From assembly GCF_003660165.1 (NCBI RefSeq), contig NZ_CP032829.1, forward strand, positions 372,001 to 436,000: a DNA stretch of 64,000 nucleotides. The letters are read 5' to 3'. The position numbers were made by a program, and so were the translations under genes. The notes under the pieces were generated by a model. It did not search any database, was not told where the DNA came from, and was given only the letters and a program-made list of their open reading frames with translations. Source of the stretch: Sphingomonas paeninsulae. GTDB taxonomy: Bacteria > Pseudomonadota > Alphaproteobacteria > Sphingomonadales > Sphingomonadaceae. Below are positions 1-8,413 of this stretch, one piece after another; the stretch's first letter is position 1, and every line of letters starts with the position of its first letter.

Positions 1-24
1 GAGCCCTGCTAGCAAATTACCTAC

Positions 25-45
25 CCGCCCCCGAGGCGGTTTTTT
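25..45 (+). terminator. Rho-independent terminator of a gene left of the window
   Basis: A five-base GC stem (CCGCC / GGCGG) with a five-base loop is followed directly by six T residues on the plus strand. This is the usual intrinsic terminator form. It would end a plus-strand transcript that begins before the window; no reading frame of that gene is visible here. Confidence 0.7.
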
Positions 46-62
46 CCAAAATCATACGCAAC

Positions 63-90
63 AACCCGAGGTGTTAACGCACCTCGGGTT
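63..90. repeat. Perfect 11-bp inverted repeat downstream of the transposase
   Basis: AACCCGAGGTG at 63-73 and its exact complement at 80-90 flank a six-base loop. No clear T-run follows on either strand. It lies about 100 bp past the 3' end of the minus-strand transposase gene, so it may act as a weak bidirectional terminator. It is not a recognisable terminal repeat of the insertion sequence, because no matching copy was found right of the gene. Confidence 0.5.
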
Positions 91-193
91 CGTTCGTTAA
101 AGCGTTGTAAACCAAGAGTCGATTCACAATCTGTTCACGCTTCAGTCTCGCGGCGTTCGCCTCTGCCTACGCCACCTGCCCAGCGCTTTTGTC

Positions 194-1144
194 TTAGGCT
201 GCGAAACTAGGCCGTCGATACATCAGGCGACGTCCACCGATGCCGCGTAGGACCTGATCGGTGCGGGCCGTGTCATCAACGCCACGAGCAATGCGGTTGC
301 TGTAGCGAAAGTCGAACTCTGCCAGATAGCGGTGCAAATGCTGCTTGCCGCAATGCTGATAGATGCCCTTCATGCCGCGCTTGAAGATGCTGAAAAAGCC
401 CTCGACGGTGTTGGTGAAGGCTTCACCGCGAACATACTCTTCCTTGCCGTGGCTTACGACCTGATGGTCCGCGTAGTCGCGGCCAAGGGTGCGATAGAGC
501 AACAGTTCGTCGGTCATCAGGCGGGCTTCGGCTGCAAGATTGTTGCGAACGATTGGGCCGATTTCTTCGATGCGGATGTTCTCGACAACACGCGAACGAG
601 CTACGCCGGTTTCGCGGTCAACGAGCGTCACGACCTTCATCTTGTGGTGAGCGCCACCGCGCTTCTGTTCCTTGGAAGGGTCGCGACCGATGAAAGTCTC
701 ATCAACCTCAACCATGCCACCGTTCGCGCCAAGGTCGGCGTTGTCATCTTCGCGCATTGCTTCGCGGATACGGTGGAACATGAACCATGCAGTTTTGTAC
801 GTCACGCCAAGCATACGATGAAGCTGGTGAGCGCTCATACCCTTCTTGCTGGACGATAGCAGGAAGGTCGCGAGCAACCACTTATTCAACGGAACCTTGC
901 TGCGCTCGAACAGGGTGGCAACCGTCACCGAGTACTGCTTGCGGCAATCGTTGCACTGGATAACGCCAGCACGGATCGCGCCGTCTGGATGGGCCTTGGT
1001 TGCCTTGCCGCGCTGCGCAGGAAGCCGCTGCGCTTTAAACGAACCACAATGCGGGCAATACGGACCCTGCGGCCAACGCAGAGCTTCAAGATGCTCGCGG
1101 GCTTTGTCTGGATCTGTGAAGTGCGGGGCGGTGAAATTCGTCAT
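194..1144 (-). CDS. IS1595-family (ISXO2-like) transposase
   Basis: A 316-residue protein. The N-terminal part is a zinc ribbon (CPHC near residue 30, CNDC near residue 64) that binds DNA ends, followed by a helical linker and a DDE-type catalytic domain beginning near VEVDETFIG and including the TNTVEGFFSIFKRGMKGIYQH stretch typical of this family. The length matches intact IS1595-type transposases and the frame is uninterrupted. A consensus TTGACA lies upstream on the minus strand (complement of 1175-1180), a plausible -35 element. I could not find matching terminal inverted repeats or a target duplication, so the element's ends are not defined. It is isolated from other mobile genes and lies just past the end of the M48 protease gene. 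Confidence 0.9.
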   Translation of the reverse strand: MTNFTAPHFTDPDKAREHLEALRWPQGPYCPHCGSFKAQRLPAQRGKATKAHPDGAIRAGVIQCNDCRKQYSVTVATLFERSKVPLNKWLLATFLLSSSKKGMSAHQLHRMLGVTYKTAWFMFHRIREAMREDDNADLGANGGMVEVDETFIGRDPSKEQKRGGAHHKMKVVTLVDRETGVARSRVVENIRIEEIGPIVRNNLAAEARLMTDELLLYRTLGRDYADHQVVSHGKEEYVRGEAFTNTVEGFFSIFKRGMKGIYQHCGKQHLHRYLAEFDFRYSNRIARGVDDTARTDQVLRGIGGRRLMYRRPSFAA

Positions 1145-1213
1145 GCACTCTCACTAGGGTGTGAGGGGGTGCTTTGTCAAGTATATAATCGCCAAGATTG
1201 TTGCGCGGGTCGC

Positions 1214-2215
1214 TTAGCGAGGCATGTTCGTAGGCAACAGTTCTGCGCTCGCCGCTCGCTGGGATTTAACCTCTGTCACTGCGGCGGCGGCGCGGTCGAT
1301 GCGCTCGTTCCAGTCGGGGTGCGTGCCGTCGGACGGCGCGCCGGAACCTGCTCGCTCGCCGAGCCGCATCCAGAACGGTACGATCGCATCCACGTCATAA
1401 CCAGCGCGGGCGACCAGCCAGACAGCCATTCGATCGGCCTCAAACTCGGTCTTGCGAATTTGAGTGTCCCGTTTTCCCAGCTTGGCGAAAAGCCCACGGG
1501 CTGTATTTTCTGTATCGAGGCGCAAGGGGTGGTGGAGAATATTATGCGCCAGTTCATGCGCGATGATCGTGGCGAGTTCATCGTCATTGGCAGCAAAATC
1601 CACCAGTGAACCCGATATCTGGACATAGTGGCCGTCCGCCTCCGCGTTCAGGCTTTTGCCGGTCACGATCTCTATCCGTGACGAACAACCGGTCACGCCG
1701 GTCAATTCAACCGTTCTCGATACCTTTCCGCGGAGGATGCGAAGGACCAGTGGCGGCCTCAGCAGCGCAGAATCGATCATAGCCTGTGTCTTGGCTGTTG
1801 CGTCATAGCTGGCCCGCGGCGGCAACTCACGGGGAGTCGGTGCACCGTCGATTTCAAGCACAATATCGCCTGCTTTCAATCCTGCTCGGTCAGCGGTTCC
1901 ACCAGCAACCACGGCTTGCACCATAGGTCGGCGATCGAGCGCGTCCCCCTGGGCAACAGCGGGGCGCGCAAATGGTTCATATTGCGCAAGCGTCTGAATC
2001 GTAAAACCAGCGAGCGGAGCCGTTTCCGAACAAAGCGGCGCGTTGGTGGTCTGCAATTGCCAGGCGATTGCCGCGACACGCGCGTCCGCCTCCTGCAAGG
2101 CGGCAATGCCCGGATCGGACGCCCCGATTGCAAGTGCGATGAAAACAGCGATCATTCCGACGGGTTTAAGACCGGATTGCGCGGTAGCAAGTCGATTGCG
2201 CGAGCGCCGTGCCAC
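1214..2215 (-). CDS. M48-family metalloprotease with PDZ domain, membrane-anchored
   Basis: The C-terminal half carries the zinc protease motif HELAH (about residues 220-224 from this start) and a downstream EADR whose Glu (about 259) is the expected third zinc ligand. A PDZ-like segment (GGTADRAGLKAGDIVLEIDG) precedes it. Such proteins act at or outside the inner membrane in envelope protein turnover. I chose the GTG at 2215 because it gives a basic start (ARRSRNR) before a single hydrophobic segment (MIAVFIALAIGA), a signal-anchor pattern. The ATG at 2155 would remove the basic part and is the alternative. The frame stays open to 2578, but that extension is antisense to the nitroreductase and is not used. 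The gene is divergent from the nitroreductase, with about 15 bp between starts. Confidence 0.8.
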   Translation of the reverse strand: MARRSRNRLATAQSGLKPVGMIAVFIALAIGASDPGIAALQEADARVAAIAWQLQTTNAPLCSETAPLAGFTIQTLAQYEPFARPAVAQGDALDRRPMVQAVVAGGTADRAGLKAGDIVLEIDGAPTPRELPPRASYDATAKTQAMIDSALLRPPLVLRILRGKVSRTVELTGVTGCSSRIEIVTGKSLNAEADGHYVQISGSLVDFAANDDELATIIAHELAHNILHHPLRLDTENTARGLFAKLGKRDTQIRKTEFEADRMAVWLVARAGYDVDAIVPFWMRLGERAGSGAPSDGTHPDWNERIDRAAAAVTEVKSQRAASAELLPTNMPR

Positions 2216-2230
2216 TGTTACCCGCAGCCG

Positions 2231-2803
2231 ATGCTTAACGACATTTCCTCGACCCTTGCGCTGCTCCACACCCGGCGTTCGGGCAAACCACGCGATATGG
2301 TCGCGCCGGGGCCCGACGATGCCCAGCTTCGGGCGATTCTGGAGGCAGCGATCCGCGTGCCGGATCATGGAAAACTCAACCCATGGCGATTTGTGGTCGT
2401 GGCGGCGGATCAGCGCGATCGGCTGGCGACATTGATCGTGGATGCCTATCGCGCAGAACAGCCGCAAGCGACGCCTTCCCAGATCGAGGCGATGGAGCAG
2501 TTCGCGCATCAGGCTCCAACTTTGGTCGTCGTGTTGTCGGCACCTGTCCCTGGTAAGATCGCGCTGTGGGAGCAGCAATTATCTGCTGGGGCGGTCTGCA
2601 TGAACCTGCTCACAGCAACACACGCAAGCGGGTTTGTCGGCGGATGGCTGACCGGCTGGCCCGCCTATTCCGACACGGTGCGCGATGCTTTTGGAGGGCC
2701 GGACCAACGCATTGCAGGATTTGTCTTCATCGGCTCACCGTTGCGCGAACTGAGCGAACGCCCGCGCGCCGCTTTCGATGACGTGGTCAGCAACTGGTCC
2801 TGA
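2231..2803 (+). CDS. Nitroreductase-family FMN protein, YdjA-like
   Basis: A 190-residue flavoprotein of the short nitroreductase group. The N-terminal RRS motif followed by the conserved VPDHGKLNPWRF stretch and the later GGWLTGW segment fit the YdjA-type subfamily, cytoplasmic NAD(P)H-dependent FMN dimers of uncertain physiological substrate. The frame is open upstream to 1916 but the homology begins at the ATG at 2231, giving the usual family length of about 185-190 residues. It is divergent from the protease and followed after 43 bp by a GntR regulator in the same direction. The substrate cannot be read from sequence. Confidence 0.85.
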   Translation: MLNDISSTLALLHTRRSGKPRDMVAPGPDDAQLRAILEAAIRVPDHGKLNPWRFVVVAADQRDRLATLIVDAYRAEQPQATPSQIEAMEQFAHQAPTLVVVLSAPVPGKIALWEQQLSAGAVCMNLLTATHASGFVGGWLTGWPAYSDTVRDAFGGPDQRIAGFVFIGSPLRELSERPRAAFDDVVSNWS

Positions 2804-2846
2804 CATCGGACATGACTTTTTGAGTGCGTTGGTGTATTAATGCTGC

Positions 2847-3203
2847 ATGACAGTTAACGAATCCGGCGACGTTCCCGTCTATCTTCGTCTTCGTGCGATC
2901 CTGGCAGCTTCGATTCTCGAAGGCGATTATGCCGAGGGCGCGCAGTTACCCTCGGTTCGCGCATTCGCTGCCGAACATGGAGCCAACCCGCTGACTGTGG
3001 CAAAAGCGTATCAATCGTTGCAGGACGATGGCTATGTCACCGTTCGGCGTGGCGTCGGGATGTTCGTCGCACCCGGCGCGATCGACCGGCTGTGCAGCGA
3101 CGAACGCGAACGATTCATGGACCGGGTATGGCCGCGCATTCGGGCGCACATAGTCCGACTGGGAATCGATCCGAAAATGCTGTTTGAGAAGGAACCAGTG
3201 TAA
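2847..3203 (+). CDS. GntR-family regulator, YtrA subfamily
   Basis: A 118-residue protein made almost entirely of a GntR winged-helix domain (PVYLRLRAILAASILEGDY, then the recognition region LPSVRAFAAEHGANPLTVAKAYQSL and the wing YVTVRRGVGMFV). The short C-terminal tail has no effector domain, as in the YtrA subfamily, which usually controls nearby transporter or stress genes and itself. Here no ABC transporter follows; the next gene is a phosphoesterase. The TATTAAT just before the start may belong to its promoter or operator, but no clear dyad was found. Confidence 0.85.
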   Translation: MTVNESGDVPVYLRLRAILAASILEGDYAEGAQLPSVRAFAAEHGANPLTVAKAYQSLQDDGYVTVRRGVGMFVAPGAIDRLCSDERERFMDRVWPRIRAHIVRLGIDPKMLFEKEPV

Positions 3204-3242
3204 GGCGTGGTTCATACCTTTTGACTAGGGTTGCCGCTGTTC

Positions 3243-3997
3243 ATGGTTTTACGCAAATTCTTCTCGCGCGCACCTGTCGCGCCGCGTCAGCATCGGTTGC
3301 CCGATGGCGAGCGGGTCTATGCCATCGGTGATATCCACGGCAGGCTCGATTGCCTGGACATTCTGATGTCGCGGATCGCTTTCGATGAGGCTGAGCGCGG
3401 CCCCGCCGATACGACGCTTATTTTCCTTGGTGACCTGATTGATCGAGGAGCCGAATCGCGCGGCGTTATCGAGCGTGCGATGAGTATCGCAGAGACGTAC
3501 AACACGGTGTTCCTGATGGGCAATCATGAGGAAATCCTGATCCACGCATGGGAAGGCGACAGTCGCGCGGCCGCTTTGCTTCACCGGGTCGGTGGGCGCG
3601 AAACGGTCATGAGTTACGGCGTTCATGCCAGCGATTACGACGCGGGCGATCCGGATGAACTGGCGACTCTGGTCGGGGAAAGAGTGCCCCCGAACATATC
3701 GCCTTCCTGCGCAGTTTTCTGGATAGCCACACCCAGGGTGATTATTTCTTCGTACACGCAGGTATTCGCCCCGGCATCGCACTACAGGCGCAGGATCCAC
3801 TGGATATGCGCTGGATCAGGCGCGAATTCCTCGATGACAGTCGCGACCACGGTCCGATGGTCATCCACGGGCACTCGATCACCGACGACATCGACCAGCA
3901 GGTTAATCGTATCGGCATAGATACCGGTGCGTTCGCCAGCGGAAAGCTGACCGCCATCGGCATCGAAGCTGGCGATCGCTGGTTTTTGACCAGTTGA
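3243..3997 (+). pseudogene. Calcineurin-like metallophosphoesterase (PP1/lambda phosphatase type), frameshifted
   Basis: All motifs of the bacterial PPP-type phosphatases are present but in two frames. The first frame has YAIGDIHG (residues 26-33), FLGDLIDRG and MGNHE. After codon 148 it runs into unrelated residues and stops at 3920. The second frame continues with IAFLRSFLDS, FVHAGIRPG and IHGHS to a stop at 3997. Adding one C to the five-C run at 3687-3691 joins them into a normal protein of about 250 residues. The start is taken at ATG 3243; the TTG at 3231 would add only four residues. Members dephosphorylate Ser/Thr phosphoproteins or small phosphoesters in the cytoplasm. Whether the break is real or a base-calling loss is unresolved (see findings). 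Confidence 0.8.
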
Positions 3998-4089
3998 TCT
4001 CGCCGACACTCTTGCCCGCGTTTACCTGAGTTCAATGTTGAGCGCATAATGCAAACTGGATGCCGCGTTCGGCATGGGGGATTACGTCA

Positions 4090-5208
4090 GTGTCGATCAA
4101 AGTCCTTGCCGTTTTCGGGACGCGTCCGGAGGCGATAAAGTTGTTTCCGGTGATCGACGCCTTGCGTGCTGAGCCAGGTGTGGACTGTCGGGTCTGCGTG
4201 ACTGCCCAGCATCGCGGTATGCTCGATCAGATTTTGAAGCTGAGCGGCATCGTGCCTGATCATGACCTCGATATCATGGTGCCGGGACAGACTCTGGATT
4301 TGCTGACCGCTGCATTGCTGGTGCGGCTGGGCGACGTTTTCGACATCGAGAAACCCGACCGCGTCATCGTTCAGGGCGATACGGCAACCGCGATGGTCGG
4401 AGCGCTGGCCGCTTATTACCGTAAAATTCCGGTCAGCCATGTCGAAGCAGGACTGCGCAGCGGCGACATCCATCATCCCTGGCCCGAGGAGGTCAATCGC
4501 AAGATTATTGCGACGATGGCGGATCAGCATTTCGCACCGACCGCGACAGCGGCGGATGCCCTGCGTCGCGAAGGCGTACCCGAAGGCACGATCTTCGAAA
4601 CGGGCAACACGGTGATCGACGCGCTACTGGCAACACGCGCGCGGTTGTTGGCAGACCCGACGATGTGCAGCGGGATCGACGCGGTAATTGATCGGTTCGG
4701 GGCAAAGCGCATCATCGCCGTGACCACACACCGGCGCGAGAACTTCGATGCGATGCGCGGGATGGCGGGAGCGATCGGACGGATCGCGGCGCGCGGCGAC
4801 GTGGGGATTGTGTTTCCCGTCCATCCCAATCCGAACGTGCGCGCGGCGATGGCCGACGCCCTGCCCTCCTCCGATGCGATCGCTTTGATCGAGCCGCTGG
4901 ATTACCCGGATTTCGTGCGATTGCTCGATCGATCGACGCTGGTCCTCACCGACAGCGGCGGCGTTCAGGAAGAAGCGCCGACGTTCGGCAAGCCCGTACT
5001 TGTGATGCGCGAAACCACCGAACGTCCCGAAGGCATAACAGCCGGCACGGCCAAGCTGGTTGGCACCGATCCGGCGCGAATTGTGTCGGAAGCCACCAAA
5101 TTGCTCGACGATAATAAAGCATATGACGCGATGTCGCGCGCACACAGCCCATTCGGCGATGGCCATGCCGCCACCCGCATCTCAAGGATCATTGCAAATG
5201 GCGGTTAG
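4090..5208 (+). CDS. wecB: UDP-N-acetylglucosamine 2-epimerase, non-hydrolysing
   Basis: The 372-residue product converts UDP-GlcNAc to UDP-ManNAc in the cytoplasm. It opens with the family signature VFGTRPEAIKLFPVI and contains QGDTATAM, HVEAGLRSGD, TTHRREN, HPNPNVR and LTDSGGVQEEAPTFGKPVLVMR, all conserved in WecB/MnaA enzymes. The frame is open to an ATG at 4060, but the GTG at 4090 is preceded by GGGGGAT at good spacing and begins right at the conserved fold, so it is preferred. It overlaps the start of wecC by 11 bp, so the two are co-translated and together yield UDP-ManNAcA for a surface polysaccharide. Confidence 0.93.
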   Translation: MSIKVLAVFGTRPEAIKLFPVIDALRAEPGVDCRVCVTAQHRGMLDQILKLSGIVPDHDLDIMVPGQTLDLLTAALLVRLGDVFDIEKPDRVIVQGDTATAMVGALAAYYRKIPVSHVEAGLRSGDIHHPWPEEVNRKIIATMADQHFAPTATAADALRREGVPEGTIFETGNTVIDALLATRARLLADPTMCSGIDAVIDRFGAKRIIAVTTHRRENFDAMRGMAGAIGRIAARGDVGIVFPVHPNPNVRAAMADALPSSDAIALIEPLDYPDFVRLLDRSTLVLTDSGGVQEEAPTFGKPVLVMRETTERPEGITAGTAKLVGTDPARIVSEATKLLDDNKAYDAMSRAHSPFGDGHAATRISRIIANGG

Positions 5209-6451
5209 CACTCACCCAAAGGTCTGCGTCATGGGTCTGGGCTATATCGGCCTTCCCACCGCCGCGATCGTAGCGCGGTCTGGCAGCGAGGTCATCGGCA
5301 TCGACGTGCGTGCCGAAGTGGTGGAGACGGTAAATTCGGGCGGAGTCCATATCGAAGAGGTCGATCTGGATGCTCTGGTGCAAGGCGTCGTAGCACGAGG
5401 ACTATTACGGGCATCGACAGAGGTTGAAGAAGCCGACGTCTTTCTGATCGCCGTGCCGACGCCGTTCGACGATAAACATGCTCCCGACACCAGCTATGTG
5501 CTCGCAGCCGCGCAAACGATTGCTCCTGTCCTCAAGGTCGGTAATCTGATCGTGCTGGAATCGACGTCGCCGGTGGGAACGACCGATGCACTCCGTGATC
5601 TGATCGCGGAATTACGCCCCGATCTGCATATCCCGCGGGCTGGCAACGGTACAGCCGATATCGCCATCGCTTACTGCCCTGAGCGTGTTTTGCCAGGGCG
5701 CATATTGGTCGAGCTGATCGACAACGACCGCTGCATCGGCGGGATCACGCCACGTTGCGCGCGCAAAGCTCTGGCGTTTTATCGCCGCTTCGTGCGCGGA
5801 GCCTGCATCACGACAAGCGCGCGCGTTGCCGAAATGGTGAAGCTCAGCGAAAACGCGTTTCGCGACGTCAACATCGCCTTCGCCAACGAACTGTCGATGG
5901 TATCGGACAAGCTGGGCATCGACGTCTGGGAAGTCGTGCGGCTCGCCAACCGGCATCCGCGCGTCAATATCTTGTCGCCCGGTCCCGGCGTAGGGGGACA
6001 CTGTATCGCGGTCGATCCGTGGTTTATCGTTCATTCTGCTCCTGAAATCACACCACTCATCCGCACCGCGCGCGAAGTGAACGATGGCAAGATCGACTAT
6101 GTGGTCGAACGCGCAGGCGATTTGATCGAAGCAAACCCCGAGGTGCGGGTTGCTCTGCTCGGTCTGGCCTTCAAGGCCAATGTAGATGATTTCCGCGAGA
6201 GTCCGGCGCTGAAAGTAGCGAGCGAACTGGCGTTAAAATTCGGAAATAGGATCGTGATCGTCGAACCCCATATCGAACGCCTCCCGCCGGTCTTCGACAA
6301 TAGCGGGGCGACCTTGGCCGACATCGACGAGGCACTTCTCGAATGCGGCTTGATGATCGTGTTGGTCGATCATGACATCTTCAAATCGGTTCCCCCCGAG
6401 GAGCGAACGGGCAAAATCGTCTATGATACGCGCGGAATCTGGTCAGCCTAA
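5198..6451 (+). CDS. wecC: UDP-N-acetyl-D-mannosamine dehydrogenase
   Basis: The 417-residue enzyme oxidises UDP-ManNAc twice with NAD+ to UDP-ManNAcA. It has the N-terminal Rossmann motif GLGYIGLPTA, the middle-domain SENAFRDVNIAFANELS, the catalytic cysteine in GVGGHCIAVDPWF (about Cys269), and the C-terminal GLAFKANVDDFRESPA segment of the UDP-sugar dehydrogenase family. It starts inside the end of wecB. UDP-ManNAcA is a precursor for enterobacterial-common-antigen-type and capsular polymers; no ECA polymerase or flippase is in the window, so a capsule or exopolysaccharide role is inferred. The related UDP-GlcNAc 6-dehydrogenase (WbpA) is a less likely alternative given the linked epimerase. 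Confidence 0.92.
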   Translation: MAVSTHPKVCVMGLGYIGLPTAAIVARSGSEVIGIDVRAEVVETVNSGGVHIEEVDLDALVQGVVARGLLRASTEVEEADVFLIAVPTPFDDKHAPDTSYVLAAAQTIAPVLKVGNLIVLESTSPVGTTDALRDLIAELRPDLHIPRAGNGTADIAIAYCPERVLPGRILVELIDNDRCIGGITPRCARKALAFYRRFVRGACITTSARVAEMVKLSENAFRDVNIAFANELSMVSDKLGIDVWEVVRLANRHPRVNILSPGPGVGGHCIAVDPWFIVHSAPEITPLIRTAREVNDGKIDYVVERAGDLIEANPEVRVALLGLAFKANVDDFRESPALKVASELALKFGNRIVIVEPHIERLPPVFDNSGATLADIDEALLECGLMIVLVDHDIFKSVPPEERTGKIVYDTRGIWSA

Positions 6452-6511
6452 ACGTCGCCCAATTGAGCTTTGCGTCGATAGGACTGGCAACCGTTGACTG
6501 ATCTGAAGTTG

Positions 6512-6578
6512 GGCCCCCGGCATGGTGGGGTATGCCGGGGGCCTCGCCGATACGCCGGGGACCAACCCTCCGTATCGG
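6512..6578. repeat. Tandem perfect hairpins after wecC
   Basis: Two inverted repeats lie 60 bp after wecC. The first pairs GGCCCCCGGCAT (6512-6523) with its exact complement at 6532-6543 around an eight-base loop. The second pairs CCGATACG (6547-6554) with CGTATCGG (6571-6578). Neither is followed by a T-run. They probably end or stabilise the wecBC transcript; an intergenic repeat family or structured RNA is also possible. Confidence 0.55.
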
Positions 6579-7015
6579 TGAGCCACTATTACGGGCGCAT
6601 CAGTTAACCATAGCTTTTGAGCCGACAGGAGAAACGTTCAAAATGGAGCGACCGATAAATAACGCGAATACCGCTAAAAGCCCGCAGGCGGAAACGGTCG
6701 AGCGGAAGATCCATCACCTAAGCGTCGTAAGTTTATTGCGCTTGGTCATGTTCATAGAACATTTGACCGCAGATCGGGTATCGCAGACTATCTGGAAAAG
6801 CCAAATATACTGTAGATGACAAGGTCGAACTGGGAGGATCAAAAATGCGGATGCCGCCATCGCGCTACACCCCGGTATCTCGTTTTGGTTAATGCAAATC
6901 CGATCTCAACACGTCAAAGCGAAGGCTTTTGTAGCCAATGGCTTCTTGTCGAATCTGCCAAAAAGTTGCACTTGCAAAAGAGCTTTCGACGTTTCTGTCG
7001 CTACACGGGTAAAGA
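6579..7015. other. Non-coding gap before the winged-helix regulator
   Basis: This stretch is lower in GC than its surroundings. A 58-codon frame at 6643-6819 is preceded by AGGAGA but has no family resemblance, and a second short frame at 6816-7019 runs into the start of the next gene. I do not consider either a supported gene. No clear promoter was identified. Confidence 0.4.
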
Positions 7016-7513
7016 ATGAACAGGTTCCAGGATCATCCAGTTTTCGTGTCTGAAGATGCGCTGCCGCAGCCGCTTTCGTCTGCAGAGTTAAGGGATTTGC
7101 GTAAGTTGCTCGACCGGGAGAAGCAACGCCAGAGCATCGCAAACATAGGTGAGCTCTCTGGTCGTGCCGATGGGAAAGTCAATTACGCGAATTTGGCCGA
7201 ACGCATTTATCGTGCGCGACGCGATCGGGAACGGGTATTTGACGATAGTATATTTGCCGACCCCGCTTGGGATCTACTGTTGGACTTGTTCATCAGGTCG
7301 GAGCGGAACGAGCAGGTCAGCATCTCGAGCGCCTGTCATGCATCGAGCGTCCCCGAAGCCACCGCGTTGCGTTATTTGAAAGTTTTGACGGAGAAAAAAT
7401 ACGTCGAACGCATTTCTCATCCGAACGACAGACGAAGCACTACACTCCGAATGACGCCTTTAGGCACCAATCTTATGACTGAGTGGCTTGAACACTTCCG
7501 TGCGAATCGCTGA
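7016..7513 (+). CDS. Small MarR-like winged-helix DNA-binding protein
   Basis: The 165-residue protein has a variable polar N-terminus (residues 1-70), then a short motif RRDRERVFDDSIFADPAWDLLLDLF and a C-terminal MarR-type winged helix with recognition region SISSACHASSVPEATALRYLKVL and wing RISHPNDRRSTTLRMTPLG. This two-part layout recurs in sphingomonad regulators. The ligand and targets are unknown. Its end overlaps the 3' end of the small minus-strand gene by about 40 bp, so the two are convergent. Confidence 0.75.
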   Translation: MNRFQDHPVFVSEDALPQPLSSAELRDLRKLLDREKQRQSIANIGELSGRADGKVNYANLAERIYRARRDRERVFDDSIFADPAWDLLLDLFIRSERNEQVSISSACHASSVPEATALRYLKVLTEKKYVERISHPNDRRSTTLRMTPLGTNLMTEWLEHFRANR

Positions 7514-7670
7514 CGTTATCTCTCAACCAGTCGAGGACAGTTGCTAATTTTGCGCCGGCTTCTGTTAGCCCAAGCATGTCCAATCTATCGAGCGCATGAC
7601 TGAGATCTTCCACAATCCCCGAGACACAATCTGCATTATCATTGTCGATGGTAACTGACTGTGATGCCAT
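7473..7670 (-). CDS. Small conserved-looking protein of unknown function
   Basis: A 65-residue acidic protein with an amphipathic helix (ALDRLDMLGLTEAGAKLATVLDWLRD). I do not recognise a family. Support comes from translation signals: on the minus strand the ATG is preceded by GAGAGGGGGGAGGT with eight bases to the start, a very strong ribosome-binding site. It is convergent with and partly overlaps the winged-helix regulator, so it may be functionally linked to it. No membrane segment or metal motif is seen. Confidence 0.55.
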   Translation of the reverse strand: MASQSVTIDNDNADCVSGIVEDLSHALDRLDMLGLTEAGAKLATVLDWLRDNVSDSHGSVQATQS

Positions 7671-7870
7671 GGTTTTACCTCCCCCCTCTCGGGATATAAC
7701 GCCTCAATGCCACTATAGTTAATACCCAATCAAGATTGATTCGGCGATAAAATACGTAATTTGCGTATCAAAATTTGCTCACCCCCCAAAAAAATGGAGT
7801 TAAAGCAGGTTAAAATCTCGCCTATGACAGTCGAGAGCACAAACTACAGCGCTAAGTAAACCTATCTGAT

Positions 7871-8413
7871 TTACACATCATTTCGGAGATGCGCTTTCAC
7901 TAGAACAACAAAGTCTAGATTTTGTATTTTAGGGACACCGAACCGGGGGTTATCGCTTGGAAAAGGTCGCGTTTCATTGGTTAAACTATAGCCGAGCCTA
8001 CAATACCAATCGATCAGCTCAGTTCTCTGACGGATCACTGTCATTTCCATCGCGTCTGCATTGAATGCCTCGATCGCCGCGCTTTCGGCAGCACCGACCA
8101 GCCTGCGCCCAAGACCGCCACCCTGTATCTCTGGATCAACCGAAAGATGGCCGAGATACGCTACGCCCTTCCCTGCCGAAGCAATCTGAACACAGCCGAC
8201 CAGCGCGCCACCCACGTTTGCCACGATCATGCACTGCCCAGGGTCCGCCAAAAGGTCCGCGAGCGCTTCGATATCGGTCCGCTGGCCTCCGAGCAGGTCG
8301 GCCTCATGTGTCCATCCCTTACGTGCGCTATCGCCGCGATAGGCCCGCTCGATAAGGCGATGCAGCGCCGGGATATCCGCCGCAGTTGCCGTCCGGAAAT
8401 TCGCGGCTATCAA
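7871..8413 (-). CDS. GNAT-family N-acetyltransferase
   Basis: The 180-residue protein has the GNAT fold signature: N-terminal RTATAADIPALHRLIERAYR, the beta-4 strand VAYLGHLSVDPEIQGGGLGRRLVGAAE with the acetyl-CoA loop (QGGGLG), and the late IDWYCRLGYSLTNETRPFP segment. The acceptor is unknown. The start is a TTG whose bases overlap the TGA of the acyl-CoA dehydrogenase (TTGA), so translational coupling is likely; no in-frame ATG exists before the conserved region. The 200 bp downstream of it (7671-7870) are AT-rich and contain no gene. Confidence 0.8.
   Translation of the reverse strand: MIAANFRTATAADIPALHRLIERAYRGDSARKGWTHEADLLGGQRTDIEALADLLADPGQCMIVANVGGALVGCVQIASAGKGVAYLGHLSVDPEIQGGGLGRRLVGAAESAAIEAFNADAMEMTVIRQRTELIDWYCRLGYSLTNETRPFPSDNPRFGVPKIQNLDFVVLVKAHLRNDV

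Noticed and set aside
1-1213. Terminal inverted repeats and target duplication of the IS1595 element
   Set aside because: I compared both flanks by eye and found no matching pair; the hairpin at 63-90 has no counterpart on the right.
2216-2578. N-terminal extension of the M48 protease frame up to 2578
   Set aside because: It is antisense to the conserved start of the nitroreductase, has no family similarity, and would put the signal-anchor segment inside the protein.
6532-7019. Short frames between wecC and the winged-helix regulator
   Set aside because: They lack family features; the first begins inside a hairpin and the second runs into the next start codon. Only a weak ribosome-binding site supports a 58-codon part.
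7741-7870. AT-rich stretch as a replication or transfer origin
   Set aside because: No DnaA boxes, iterons or associated genes were seen; it is just a lower-GC intergenic region.
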